The notes under the pieces: generated by a model
Seen by the model: only the letters and a program-made list of their open reading frames with translations
What the model was told of the DNA's origin: nothing
Database searches by the model: none
NCBI GenBank assembly: GCA_947625865.1
Contig: CANQQD010000003.1
Span: 1-64,000 of the forward strand
Direction of reading: 5' to 3'
DNA from: an uncultured Clostridia bacterium
GTDB lineage: Bacteria; Bacillota; Clostridia; Christensenellales; Borkfalkiaceae
Length of the DNA stretch: 64,000 bases
In this document: piece by piece, positions 25,601-33,758 of the stretch
Numbering within the stretch: the stretch's first letter is position 1
Layout: every line of letters starts with the position of its first letter
Made by a program: the position numbers and the translations under genes

Positions 25601-26539
25601 AACATCACCGCTAAGGCCGGCACAAGTTCTTCGGCAGGCTCCAACACGTCCAACGTATTCTATCAGGTCAAGGGCGGCACGATAATGAACGTTAAGTTTG
25701 AGAATATCGACCTTGAGGGTTATCGTGTTGTAGCTGTAGTAGGTACATGCTACGGCGGCTACTTCTACAATATCGCAATGAAGAATATCAACGCCAGCGG
25801 TGACCAGCGTGTAGCTGCTCTTATAGGTACGGTAGGCGAAACGGAGTCCGTTCCCGTATATATCGACCAGGTATCTCTTACCAACGACGTTTCCGCAGAG
25901 ACCACTTGCTTGATAAAGGCAACCTACAACGACTCGCGTTCGGGCGGTCTTATCGGACTTGTACAGTGCGAGAAAGACGACAATATAGGTTCGCAGATCT
26001 ATATCAGCAACTGCGCCGTTGTGACCAATTGCAATGTATATTCCGACTTCGGCGGCATGGTAGGCTGCTACGAGGATCAAACCGCAAGCTATGCTCTTGA
26101 AATAACCAATTGCATGTACTATGGCAACATCCTTGCTACAGACGGCGTGCGCTGCAGCGGTATCTACGGATATCACAAGGGCGGCTATTCCGACGTTAAG
26201 ATCACGGGCTGCCTTGTTGCAATCCCCAGTTTCTCGGCGAAAGGCATAAACGTTAACGAGATCCCTCAGAAGAATGCGTCTGCACTGTGGGGACAATGGG
26301 CTGGTGACCATACCTATGCAACAAACTGTGCTACAATAGATATTGGCATATATGATAAAGGTGCAAACTTCAGCAACGTCAACGCATATTCTTCACGTGA
26401 GCAGGTTTCTATAAAAGCTGCTACTAATGTCTGCAGATTTGATTTGAAAGAGAGGTGGACTGCAGTTACCGTAGACGGTGACGACCAGCACATTCAGGCT
26501 CCTTATCTCACGCTGAATTTCCTCGGTGACTGGGACTGA
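22661..26539 (+). CDS. Secreted pectate lyase, PL9 family, with Ig-like and C-terminal repeat regions
   Basis: A 1292-residue protein with an N-terminal signal (about 1-30). Residues about 66-560 form a right-handed parallel beta-helix of polysaccharide lyase family 9: NADGFAAKLTVG (258-269), DDGWDLY (284-290), NGFKLGGEN (351-359) and later Asn-rich turns match PL9 pectate/exopolygalacturonate lyases, which cleave polygalacturonate with calcium and a Lys base. About 600-700 resembles an atrophied bacterial Ig-like domain. From about 920 on, short Gly-rich repeats (GLIGLV, GGMVG) resemble GLUG-type beta repeats. No LPXTG, membrane tail or SLH domain is at the C-terminus, so it is released or held by its domains. 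AGGAGGT precedes the ATG. Confidence 0.88.
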   Translation: MKSNVKKKVFSGIAVLAVAASAVAGTLALVNVNKNGNSYIQAETDLGHNVIATAWGGAQQQQGGGKTYYVSPDGSGDEYSATHPGSIGTLLYDEYEESPKSPVGPGDTVIVKGGTYELGNSDTTNSTPTGDDNLSPTAGLVFRKSGTYNNYIKIIAEEGTTPVLTFYSQTFGPRGVQIYGNYVYWSGINIEGAGDNGMFIAGSYNTIENCEFSFCRDTGLQLGRSAEILTSIRQWPNYNLIKNCTSHNNYDNESAGENADGFAAKLTVGYGNVFDGCIAYRNSDDGWDLYAKNDSGNIGTVILYNCVAFENGFIESTQDVYNAKFPNAHEDKLEDKAVYADKYVTANGDGNGFKLGGENMEADVYIYNCLAFHNRLHGFTDNSNPGVITIKNCTSYDNSRLVSDETGEVINKSNGEESSDWSSNIDLSRHENSYNIIENTLSVKGVLPDEIESDEYRGTVRNSILTRGNTAATRKYYKIEGALDADAKNGITGKETTALVASDVFEQLPVVKDGETLTYNITGKDSYKSATPIHKQLRNSDGSVNMGSILKIKNRGAYINGVDLGADLSKTSQSGYEYFEAENPYADAKNENSAIVERAKNALVIPVDLGAVYQDFEVPTQMAGTSGIVTITWSTDNTDVLTIDTEAIKESVSMVRTIAVIVNRDATENKDVTLTATLTYGTGDAQVTATKEFELTVVKNEYKLGKLIATDADGKVLADGSSIILDSYTIYREPTITVENGYDYNGKLLPEDKYEISAKYEWQENGNTPKIEVKGYTPSHAGVFTITYTAKMGEEKSSLTIHIYNASPDAQVDFNTPEDAVAPVSEVVVYRDGFSIAGAVNSPKGKIYTVVSSTPLNDVTKESIKDYTDVQIESFEGVSIKFEYENANTAGYYIYYALGNNNGDITSSAVYTAEVNVVDISTKADFIKIAGGAKIGSENPSTTIYKLTCDLDFEGDTWAQWTKSAKPFTGLFNGAGHTIKNITAKAGTSSSAGSNTSNVFYQVKGGTIMNVKFENIDLEGYRVVAVVGTCYGGYFYNIAMKNINASGDQRVAALIGTVGETESVPVYIDQVSLTNDVSAETTCLIKATYNDSRSGGLIGLVQCEKDDNIGSQIYISNCAVVTNCNVYSDFGGMVGCYEDQTASYALEITNCMYYGNILATDGVRCSGIYGYHKGGYSDVKITGCLVAIPSFSAKGINVNEIPQKNASALWGQWAGDHTYATNCATIDIGIYDKGANFSNVNAYSSREQVSIKAATNVCRFDLKERWTAVTVDGDDQHIQAPYLTLNFLGDWD

Positions 26540-26573
26540 TAAGATAACCGTTCTCAACGGTTTAGCATGAACG

Positions 26574-26608
26574 CGGGCGCGGCTTTAAAAGCCGCGCCCG
26601 TAGTTTTT
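26574..26608 (+). terminator. Terminator of the pectate lyase operon
   Basis: A 10-bp GC stem (26574-26583 with 26591-26600) extended by TTT/AAA in the loop, followed by TAGTTTTTA. Confidence 0.9.
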
Positions 26609-26617
26609 ATAAATCAC

Positions 26618-26646
26618 TTTACATTTTCGGTTTGCGGTGATAAAAT
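26618..26646 (+). promoter_or_regulatory. Malic enzyme promoter
   Basis: TTTACA (26618-26623), 17 bases, TAAAAT (26641-26646); start near 26653, AGGAG before ATG 26677. Confidence 0.7.
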
Positions 26647-26676
26647 ATATCCGAAAACATAGTGCAGGAGATATAT

Positions 26677-27849
26677 ATGAATTACAGACAAGAATCGCTC
26701 AAAAGGCACGCCGAATGGCAGGGTAAAATAGAGACGAAGGTGCGTGTTCCCGTATCGAGCAGGGAGGAGCTTTCCCTTGCATATACGCCGGGCGTTGCCG
26801 AGCCCTGTATGGCAATTCACGAGGATATAGAAAAATCATTCACGCTCACCCGCCGCTGGAACACCGTTCCCGTAATAACGGACGGAACTGCGGTGCTCGG
26901 CTTGGGCGATATCGGTCCCGAAGCCGGCATGCCCGTAATGGAGGGCAAATGCGCGCTTTTCAAGGAGTTCGGCGGAGTCGATGCGTTTCCTCTCTGTATC
27001 CGCTCAAAGGACACCGAGGAAATAATCCGTACTATCGAATTGCTTGCGGGTTCGTTCGGGGGTATAAATTTGGAGGATATATCCGCCCCGCGCTGCTTTG
27101 AAATCGAAACAAGGCTTAAGGCTGAGCTTGATATTCCCGTATTCCACGACGACCAGCACGGCACGGCGATCGTGACGGCTGCGGCTCTTTTAAACGCTCT
27201 TAAAATCGTTAAAAAGGAGCTTACGTCCCTTAAAATCGTGATCAACGGAGCCGGCGCCGCGGGTATAGCCATTGCCAAATTCCTTTTGAATATGGGCGTT
27301 AAAGATATAACCATGTGCGCAAGCCGCGGCATAATCTGCGAGGGCGATACATCCGTCAACCCTGCCCAGCAGGAGATCGCAAAGGTGACCAACCGTAAAA
27401 AGCTTAAGGGCAAGCTTGCCGACGCCATGGCGGGTGCGGACGTCTTTATCGGCGTGTCCGTCGCAAACTGCGTCACCCGCGAAATGGTGGCTTCAATGGC
27501 AAAGGACGCAATAGTGTTCACCTGCGCTAACCCAGTGCCCGAAATTGCCCGCGACGAAGCTCTTGCCGCCGGCGCAAAGGTAGTGGGGACCGGCTCTTCC
27601 GAGTATCCGAACCAAATCAACAACGTGCTTGTGTTTCCGGGGCTCTTCCGCGGCGCTCTCGACGTCCGCGCCACTACTATAAATTCAGAAATGATGATTG
27701 CCGCAGCGCGTGGCATTGCAAGCTGCGTTCCCGACGACAAACTTTCAGTTGACTTTATTTTGCCCTATGCGTACGATAAGACCGCACACCAGAAGGTTGC
27801 CGAGGCTGTTTCGGCGGCAGCCCGCAGAACGGGAGTGGCAAAGCTTTAA
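26677..27849 (+). CDS. NAD(P)-dependent malic enzyme
   Basis: A 390-residue short-form malic enzyme that decarboxylates malate to pyruvate with NAD(P) and Mg/Mn. LAYTPGVAEPC (about 29-39) with the catalytic Tyr, VLGLGDIGPEAGMPVMEGK with the catalytic Lys, and FHDDQHGTAIV with the metal Asp pair are all present; INGAGAAGIAI is the dinucleotide-binding loop. ATG 26677 follows AGGAG; a GTG 15 bases earlier is less likely. Single-gene transcript with its own promoter and terminator. With aspartase and a fumarase elsewhere it could turn aspartate into pyruvate. Confidence 0.95.
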   Translation: MNYRQESLKRHAEWQGKIETKVRVPVSSREELSLAYTPGVAEPCMAIHEDIEKSFTLTRRWNTVPVITDGTAVLGLGDIGPEAGMPVMEGKCALFKEFGGVDAFPLCIRSKDTEEIIRTIELLAGSFGGINLEDISAPRCFEIETRLKAELDIPVFHDDQHGTAIVTAAALLNALKIVKKELTSLKIVINGAGAAGIAIAKFLLNMGVKDITMCASRGIICEGDTSVNPAQQEIAKVTNRKKLKGKLADAMAGADVFIGVSVANCVTREMVASMAKDAIVFTCANPVPEIARDEALAAGAKVVGTGSSEYPNQINNVLVFPGLFRGALDVRATTINSEMMIAAARGIASCVPDDKLSVDFILPYAYDKTAHQKVAEAVSAAARRTGVAKL

Positions 27850-27900
27850 ATATAAATAAAAATCTCCTCGCAACAGGGCGGGAGAATACCGAATTTCAAA

Positions 27901-27938
27901 GCGGCGGCGCGAAATATTTCGCGCCGCCGCAAATTTTA
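27901..27938 (+). terminator. Bidirectional terminator
   Basis: A 14-bp perfect stem (27901-27914 with 27917-27930) with a 2-base centre, followed by AAATTTTATTTA. It separates the malic enzyme from the convergent XRE gene. Confidence 0.88.
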
Positions 27939-27939
27939 T

Positions 27940-28254
27940 TTATTGCTTTGACCGTGCACTTAAAATAGTTATAACCGCGTCTTGCACCTCAGGCTCCGCA
28001 CTGAATGTCAATTTCAGAATTTCGCGCTGCCTGTCCGATAAATAATTTTTATTCAGCTCAAGATTGTTGGAATTGCCTATAAGATAGTCCACCGAAACAT
28101 CAAAAAACCTGGCAAGCGCAATAAGCTGTTCTATTGAGGGCTGGGTATTGGAATTTTCCCAATTGTTATAAGTCCCTTGGCTAACATTCATAATTTTTGC
28201 AATGCTCCGCTGGGAAAGCTCCTTTTCGGTTCTCAACTCAAATAATCTGATCAT
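27940..28254 (-). CDS. XRE-family transcriptional regulator
   Basis: A 104-residue protein with an N-terminal Cro/C1-type HTH: ELSQRSIAKIMNVSQGTYNNWENSNTQPSIEQLIALARFFDVSVDYLIG at about 12-60. A short C-terminal helical part probably dimerises. GGAGAG precedes the ATG. It is divergent from the 884-residue membrane protein, and the 166 bases between them contain dyads, so repression of the neighbour and of itself is likely by arrangement. No peptidase or sensor domain is fused. Confidence 0.92.
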   Translation of the reverse strand: MIRLFELRTEKELSQRSIAKIMNVSQGTYNNWENSNTQPSIEQLIALARFFDVSVDYLIGNSNNLELNKNYLSDRQREILKLTFSAEPEVQDAVITILSARSKQ

Positions 28255-28420
28255 TTAATCTCTCCAATCAATTTATTCCTCTCAATCAGTATTGCCTCAC
28301 ATGACTAAATTATATTAAATATTTTAATCAAAGGGCTTGACTTATTAGATTATTTAGTTATATAATAGCTATGTGATTAAATTAATTAATCATTGACTAT
28401 TTCTACTCGGGGGAAAAATA
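28255..28420 (+). promoter_or_regulatory. Divergent promoter region with candidate XRE operators
   Basis: The AT-rich region holds TTGACT (28337-28342), 18 bases, TATAAT (28361-28366) for the plus-strand gene. Just after it, TGATTAA-ATTAA-TTAATCA (28374-28392) is a dyad over the start of transcription, and ACTAAAT (28303-28309) and ATTTAGT (28352-28358) form a wider pair spanning the -35. These fit control by the divergent XRE protein. Confidence 0.6.
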
Positions 28421-31075
28421 ATGGATAATGATAACGCAAGGCTGTGCCTGGAAAAATTTGAGCGGGATATTTCGCCGCAGCAGGCAAAAGAAATCAAAGA
28501 ACAGCTCAAATCGGTTCCTGACGAACGCGCTCAAAACATAAGAGGTATAAAGACCAAAAGCGCAGAAAAGACAGTTATGCTTTCCTCAATTTTTGGGCTT
28601 TTCGGCGGCGGCAGCTTTTATCTCGGACAGCTTAAAAGAGGTCTCTGCAAGGTTCTCTTCAATGTAATTGTTCCGTTCGCCGTGGCAATGATTTTTTTAT
28701 TCTGGCTTGCCCCGACAAACAGAATGTATGCCGAGCAGGGTTCCTTGTACAGCAGTTTTTCCACAAGCAAAACGGCAGGTTTATCTAATTTTGAATATCA
28801 TTACAGTTTAATGGCGGAACAAGAGCAGGATGATACCGATGGGTCAAACAGCAATTCCGATCTTTATGATCGCGGTTTTACCGACAACATTAACACAGCA
28901 TCAACTCTTTACAGTCAGGCGCTTGAAAAACTTCGCAATAGCTTTAACGATATTCCAAATAATTTTTCTCAATTAGAGGCGCTTTATAAAGATCCGAGTA
29001 TGCCGGATAAATATATGCTGTCGGAAAGATATCAAGCAATAAACGAACAATTCGCCGAGTTTAATGAAAAGTATAATGGCGCTGAAAATGCGCCTGCCAA
29101 ATACAGCTTTGCAAATTATTCCGGCACTTTAAAAAATGTTTATAATACTTTGACTGCAATATTTCCCAATATGTCAAAGCAGGAACAAGAACCCGGATTC
29201 GAGCAGGGAAAAGAACAATCGTTGACCGAAAAGCTTGAGACTGTATTAACAGAAGATCCTGTAAAGGAAAATAAGGAACTCGTTGATGATATAAGTTCTC
29301 TTATAAACGATATAACCGTTTTGTCGTCCACAGATTTGGAGTCATATATCAACTTACTCGATTTGATAGACTTACAAAATCTTTTGGATACTGCTGTGCC
29401 CGCCGACAACCGCGTAGCATTTGAAGCGGTAGACGGAGTAATGACGAAACTTGAAAGATATTATGAATCCGGCGAGGATAATCTTGATACGCTTGCAGAG
29501 TTCATCTTGTCTTTAAATAATGGAATAAGCAGTGTCGATATTGTAAAAATAGATCAAAGCATTAAGAATGTGCAGGAGCCTATTGACCAGATAGTTGCCA
29601 CGAATATCTACAACACAATCGAACCAATGAATGGCATTATTCACCCAGCAAACAGCAGTAGCGATGTGATCGAGATCGAAGGCGATAGTTTAAGCGTAAC
29701 TTTTGGAGGCAAGGGTACACTTACTGTAAGTTTCGCGTCCACGGGCAGCAATTTTAAATCGCATTTCGGCATAAAAGACGCCGAAGGTAATTATATCGAA
29801 GCGAGCAGCGAATCCACAGCTTCAAAAGTTGAGGAGGGATTAGATGCAGGAGCGTACGCCGTAACGGGAGTCGGCTATAAGACGGTAAAATATAGCATAG
29901 ATACAGCGGGGACATATATTCTTTGTAGTCCTAAGGACGTAACGGGCAGAGGCTGCTATATCGGCTCTATAGCTATGAAAGACATAGTAGATGGCGAAAA
30001 CGGACAGGAAACGCACGATGATGCCCTTGATATTGCAAAGTTGAAAGAGGCAATCAAGGCTGATTTGGGCGTTGTGGGCGTTGATACTATTGCAGATAAA
30101 TCGGTGCTTAAAGAAGAGTATTTTAAAAAAGACGCAGACGGTAAAAACAGCAACGCTTTCTTAAGTTTGATTGCGGCAGAAAGCCAAAATGTTAAGTACA
30201 TAACAATCAATAAAGGTTTTGAAGAATTGCTTTCAAATGTGGTCGTCGCGCTTAATAAATTATCTGCAGATGCAGGAGAAGATTCGCTGATTCCTGAAAT
30301 GTATGAAGAGTTGCAAACTATTTCATCAAAGTATACTTCATTGGATCTGGCAAAAAAATTTGCAGACCTTTATGAATATAAAGTAGACGAAGATAATAAA
30401 AAAGCCGAAACGGTAAACTTTGTTGAAGAGTATGAAACTGCTTTTAAAAAGTTTGTTACTGAAAATTATAAAAAGAACGACAACTCGAACCTTTTGACCT
30501 TATCTCAACTTGTTGAACCCTTCAATAATGCTGCAGACACAATAGCTGAAGATGCAAGCAATATAAATGCTATACGTAGCAGTTCGGTATTTGATAAGAC
30601 AATATATCTTGTAAGTTCACATACGGCAGAAACACTGTTACAGTATTACACCGATAGTCCCGTAAGTTTCTTCAATGAGTCGGGGGAAGGATTGCTTATC
30701 TATTATTTGTGTGCTGCGCCCCGAACCGAGGCAGATATCAAGCTTGGTATAACAGATACATTGAGAGATTATTATTACACCTCTCAGATAATAGTAATGA
30801 AAGCTCAAACGATTTATAAGCTAACCACGCTTGAAGCTATTGAACAGGATTTGATGGGCATGTCTTCGGAAATAAACGCCTTGAATTCGCTTACATCCGA
30901 CAAGGTTTACGGTTGGAGACTTACATCCGAACTGCTCACTGCTTTGTTTGCAACATATCTTGCCATAGATTTGATAGTTATTGTTGCGTACTGGGTATTC
31001 GAGGTGTTCAGAGACAGAGAAAAGTGCTACAATATGAATTATGAACTCATATGTAAAGCTCTATCAATAAAATAA
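28421..31075 (+). CDS. Large membrane protein with N-terminal TM2-like domain and extracytoplasmic helical region
   Basis: An 884-residue protein that I do not recognise as a named family. Residues 1-48 are cytoplasmic and charged. Residues 50-97 are two helices with a FGLFGGGSFYLGQ turn, like TM2 domains. About 100-840 would lie outside the cell: mostly acidic helix-rich sequence, interrupted at about 410-520 by a beta-rich segment (VTFGGKGTLTVSF, AGTYILCSPK) that resembles a carbohydrate-binding sandwich. A single C-terminal membrane helix lies at about 845-870, followed by a short cytoplasmic tail. Base composition is more AT-rich than that of neighbouring genes. Divergently paired with the XRE regulator, with its own promoter and terminator; transfer is possible. 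Confidence 0.8.
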   Translation: MDNDNARLCLEKFERDISPQQAKEIKEQLKSVPDERAQNIRGIKTKSAEKTVMLSSIFGLFGGGSFYLGQLKRGLCKVLFNVIVPFAVAMIFLFWLAPTNRMYAEQGSLYSSFSTSKTAGLSNFEYHYSLMAEQEQDDTDGSNSNSDLYDRGFTDNINTASTLYSQALEKLRNSFNDIPNNFSQLEALYKDPSMPDKYMLSERYQAINEQFAEFNEKYNGAENAPAKYSFANYSGTLKNVYNTLTAIFPNMSKQEQEPGFEQGKEQSLTEKLETVLTEDPVKENKELVDDISSLINDITVLSSTDLESYINLLDLIDLQNLLDTAVPADNRVAFEAVDGVMTKLERYYESGEDNLDTLAEFILSLNNGISSVDIVKIDQSIKNVQEPIDQIVATNIYNTIEPMNGIIHPANSSSDVIEIEGDSLSVTFGGKGTLTVSFASTGSNFKSHFGIKDAEGNYIEASSESTASKVEEGLDAGAYAVTGVGYKTVKYSIDTAGTYILCSPKDVTGRGCYIGSIAMKDIVDGENGQETHDDALDIAKLKEAIKADLGVVGVDTIADKSVLKEEYFKKDADGKNSNAFLSLIAAESQNVKYITINKGFEELLSNVVVALNKLSADAGEDSLIPEMYEELQTISSKYTSLDLAKKFADLYEYKVDEDNKKAETVNFVEEYETAFKKFVTENYKKNDNSNLLTLSQLVEPFNNAADTIAEDASNINAIRSSSVFDKTIYLVSSHTAETLLQYYTDSPVSFFNESGEGLLIYYLCAAPRTEADIKLGITDTLRDYYYTSQIIVMKAQTIYKLTTLEAIEQDLMGMSSEINALNSLTSDKVYGWRLTSELLTALFATYLAIDLIVIVAYWVFEVFRDREKCYNMNYELICKALSIK

Positions 31076-31101
31076 TCTTTTAAATAGACTTATATGTTCT
31101 G

Positions 31102-31140
31102 TGCTGCGGAGCGAATAAATTCGCTCCGCAGCATTTTTTT
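31102..31140 (+). terminator. Terminator of the TM2-protein gene
   Basis: A 15-bp perfect stem (31102-31116 with 31119-31133) with a 2-base centre and a run of seven T. Confidence 0.93.
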
Positions 31141-31152
31141 GCCTTAAAATAC

Positions 31153-31210
31153 TTGACAAAAATGATGCTTTAATGTACAATAACAATTGTTATTAATAAC
31201 ATATGTTATT
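31153..31210 (+). promoter_or_regulatory. tetR-ABC promoter with tandem palindromic operators
   Basis: TTGACA (31153-31158), 17 bases, TACAAT (31176-31181). Directly on and after the -10 lie two adjacent perfect 16-bp palindromes, AATAACAATTGTTATT (31179-31194) and AATAACATATGTTATT (31195-31210), sharing AATAACA-nn-TGTTATT. They cover the start site near 31188, as expected for an autorepressor of the TetR type. Confidence 0.82.
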
Positions 31211-31225
31211 TATCGAAGTATAGTT

Positions 31226-31780
31226 ATGCCTGCAAAAAAAATGATCTCTAAGGGGAACATAGTCGAAGCAGCCCTCGGCATTGTCCGCAGGGAGGGAATG
31301 GAAGGGTTGAATATGCGTTCGCTTGCAAAGGAGTGCAATTGTTCAACACAGCCTATTTATCTGTCCTTTACGGGGATAGATGAGCTTAAATCGGCAGTTG
31401 CCGGGAGAATTGTGGAAATATATAAAGGGTATTTAAACAGCGAAATTGCCTCGGGTAAATATCCGCCCTATAAAGCCACGGGTATGGGCTATATACGGTT
31501 TGCCAAGGAGGAGCCAAAGCTTTTCAAATATCTGTTTATGAGCAGTAACGGTGCGTCCACGGTAGACGAACGCTCTGACTTTAACGAGGAGGTCTTTAAT
31601 ATCATGGGTCAGATGGGCATACCGCAGGACAAGGCAAACGGGCTTCACGCCCACATGTGGGTATGGGTGCACGGCATAGCTACGATGTATGCAACAGGCT
31701 ATCTCAATTGGGATTGGGATACGGTCGCTAAAATGCTTACCGACGCTTTCCTCGGCATCAAGGCACGCCTCGGCATTTAA
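31226..31780 (+). CDS. TetR/AcrR-family regulator
   Basis: A 184-residue regulator. The N-terminal HTH (GNIVEAALGIVRREGMEGLNMRSLAKECNCS, about 10-42) is typical. The C-terminal part, a helical ligand-binding domain with KEEPKLFKYLF and WVWVHGIATM, resembles the WHG-type TetR C-terminal domain. The first gene after the tandem palindromes, it is followed by an ABC drug-export pair, a common self-repressed arrangement. The start at 31226 was chosen as the first Met giving a normal HTH spacing; the Shine-Dalgarno is weak. The inducer is unknown. Confidence 0.9.
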   Translation: MPAKKMISKGNIVEAALGIVRREGMEGLNMRSLAKECNCSTQPIYLSFTGIDELKSAVAGRIVEIYKGYLNSEIASGKYPPYKATGMGYIRFAKEEPKLFKYLFMSSNGASTVDERSDFNEEVFNIMGQMGIPQDKANGLHAHMWVWVHGIATMYATGYLNWDWDTVAKMLTDAFLGIKARLGI

Positions 31781-31809
31781 AAGAATTTAAAATGGCAATG
31801 GGAGAGAAT

Positions 31810-32718
31810 ATGATAATTGAAATAAATCACCTCATTAAATCTTTCAAGGATCTGAAAGCGGTGGACGACCTGTCTTTTTCCGTGCGCGAGGGAGAGCTTT
31901 TTGCCTTCCTCGGTGAAAACGGCGCGGGCAAATCCACTACGATAAACATTATAAGCGGTATATTGAAGCGTGACGGCGGCGACGTAAAGGTCTGCGGCGA
32001 GGATATCGACGGCAACGCCGCGCTTATAAAGCAAAAAATAGGTATAGTTTTCCAGAACTCCGTTTTGGATAAACGCCTCACTGCAGGCGACAATATTAAA
32101 AGCCGCGCCGCAATGTACGGCATATTCGGCGAGCGCTTTAAATCGAAGCTTAACGAACTTGACGCACTTTTTGATTTAAAGGAAATACTGAACCGTCCGC
32201 TTGTAAAGCTTTCCGGCGGGCAGAAGCGCCGCATAGATATAGCCCGCGCTCTTGTCAACGACCCCGAGCTTCTCATTTTAGACGAGCCGACCACAGGGCT
32301 TGACCCAAAGACCCGCCAAACGGTGTGGAACGTCATAGAAAAATATCGCAGGGAGAGGGGACTGACTGTTCTTTTGACTACTCATTATATGGAAGAAGCG
32401 GCAGTTGCCGACTATGTTGTAATAATCGACGGCGGCAAAAAGGCAGCCGAGGGCACGCCCCACGACTTGAAGAATAAATACGCCGCCGATTTTATCCGTT
32501 TTTACAAGCGTTTAAACGAAGCCGGCGAGCTGTTTGAACGGTTGGGATATCCGGTAAAGCGTGAGCGCGATTTTTTAGAGGTCGAGATAAAGGGTACGGA
32601 CAGGATAGCCGGATATATACGCAACTATCCGCCGCTTTTTGAAGATTTCGAGGTGCTCAAGGGCAACATGGACAACGTGTTTTTAAAGGTCACAGGCAAG
32701 GATATAAGGGAGGCATAG
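31810..32718 (+). CDS. ABC transporter ATP-binding protein
   Basis: A 302-residue ATPase of the ABC-2 (DrrA/CcmA) type. Walker A GENGAGKST (about 38-46), signature LSGGQKRRIDIARAL (about 136-150), Walker B ELLILDEPTTGLDP and the H-loop TTHYMEEA are all intact. A C-terminal extension of about 80 residues is present, as in drug exporters. Of three in-frame ATGs the third (31810) follows GGGAG. The permease gene starts one base after its stop. Probably exports a hydrophobic or antibiotic molecule. Confidence 0.94.
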   Translation: MIIEINHLIKSFKDLKAVDDLSFSVREGELFAFLGENGAGKSTTINIISGILKRDGGDVKVCGEDIDGNAALIKQKIGIVFQNSVLDKRLTAGDNIKSRAAMYGIFGERFKSKLNELDALFDLKEILNRPLVKLSGGQKRRIDIARALVNDPELLILDEPTTGLDPKTRQTVWNVIEKYRRERGLTVLLTTHYMEEAAVADYVVIIDGGKKAAEGTPHDLKNKYAADFIRFYKRLNEAGELFERLGYPVKRERDFLEVEIKGTDRIAGYIRNYPPLFEDFEVLKGNMDNVFLKVTGKDIREA

Positions 32719-32719
32719 T

Positions 32720-33661
32720 ATGACGGAATTTAAAAAATTAAGCGCGCTCGTCAGCCGCAACATAAAGTGTTATTTCAAGGACAAATTTTTATTTTTTGTT
32801 TCGCTCATCACTCCTATGATTTTGCTTGTTCTCTTCATAACCTTCCTTCGCGGCGTCTATCTGAACAGCTTTAAGCAGATATTTGCGGCTTTTGGCTTCG
32901 AGCTTACCGAACCGCGGGTTTTGGAGGGGCTTGCGGGAAGTTGGCTGCTCTCGTCCATTCTTGCTGTGAGCGCGGTGACTGTTGCCGTATGCTCGAACGC
33001 GGTCATGGTAAACGATAAAATTGAAAACAGTCTGAATGATTTTTTAATTACGCCCGTAAAACGCACCACGCTTTCGGTAAGCTATTTTATAGCCAATTTT
33101 ATAGTTACGCTTATAGTGGAGCTTGCAGTGCTGCTTGTCGGCTTTATATATCTTGCCGCCGTCGGTTGGTATCTGGCGTTTACGGACGTGTTGCTTATTG
33201 TGGCGGATATTTTATGCTGCGTGCTGTTCGGCTCCTTGCTTGCGGGCGTCGTGGAGAGCTTTATATCCTCGCAGGGCGGGCTTTCGGCCGTCTCCTCGCT
33301 GGTTTCGGGCATGTACGGCTTTATCTGCGGCGCATATATGCCTCTTTCGCAATTTGCCGACGGCATGCGCAGCGCTATCTGCTGTTTGCCGGGCACCTAC
33401 AGCGTAGGCATTTTGAGAAATCATTTTATGTCCGGCTATGTAAATAAGCTTGCAGAGCTCGGTTTGCCCGAGGTCGGAGCGGAAGCGCTCAAGGACGGCT
33501 TCGATTGCAATTTGACCTTCGGCGGCGCGTTCAACAAAATCGCCTATGAAGGGGGCACGCAAATACCTCTTTGGGCAATGTACGTAATACTTCTCGGTGC
33601 CTGCGCGGTTCTGCTTGCCGCGTATATCGCCATTGTGATACTTAAAAACCGTAAAAGGTAA
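32720..33661 (+). CDS. ABC-2 type permease
   Basis: A 313-residue integral membrane protein with about six membrane helices and the ABC-2 permease fold: an N-terminal helix from about 25, a long extracellular loop, then a bundle with GLSAVSSLVSGMYGFICGAYMPLSQF and a final helix at 288-308. Forms the exporter with the preceding ATPase; GGGAGG precedes the ATG. Together with the TetR regulator it makes a three-gene operon ending at a weak AT-rich hairpin (33667-33690). Confidence 0.92.
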   Translation: MTEFKKLSALVSRNIKCYFKDKFLFFVSLITPMILLVLFITFLRGVYLNSFKQIFAAFGFELTEPRVLEGLAGSWLLSSILAVSAVTVAVCSNAVMVNDKIENSLNDFLITPVKRTTLSVSYFIANFIVTLIVELAVLLVGFIYLAAVGWYLAFTDVLLIVADILCCVLFGSLLAGVVESFISSQGGLSAVSSLVSGMYGFICGAYMPLSQFADGMRSAICCLPGTYSVGILRNHFMSGYVNKLAELGLPEVGAEALKDGFDCNLTFGGAFNKIAYEGGTQIPLWAMYVILLGACAVLLAAYIAIVILKNRKR

Positions 33662-33758
33662 CGCGCTTTTTGAATTTATTCAAAAATTTTGCATAAATCG
33701 GCTTAAAGCGGCCCGAATGTGTTTACAAATAATATGGAATAATATAGAAGGTGATTTT

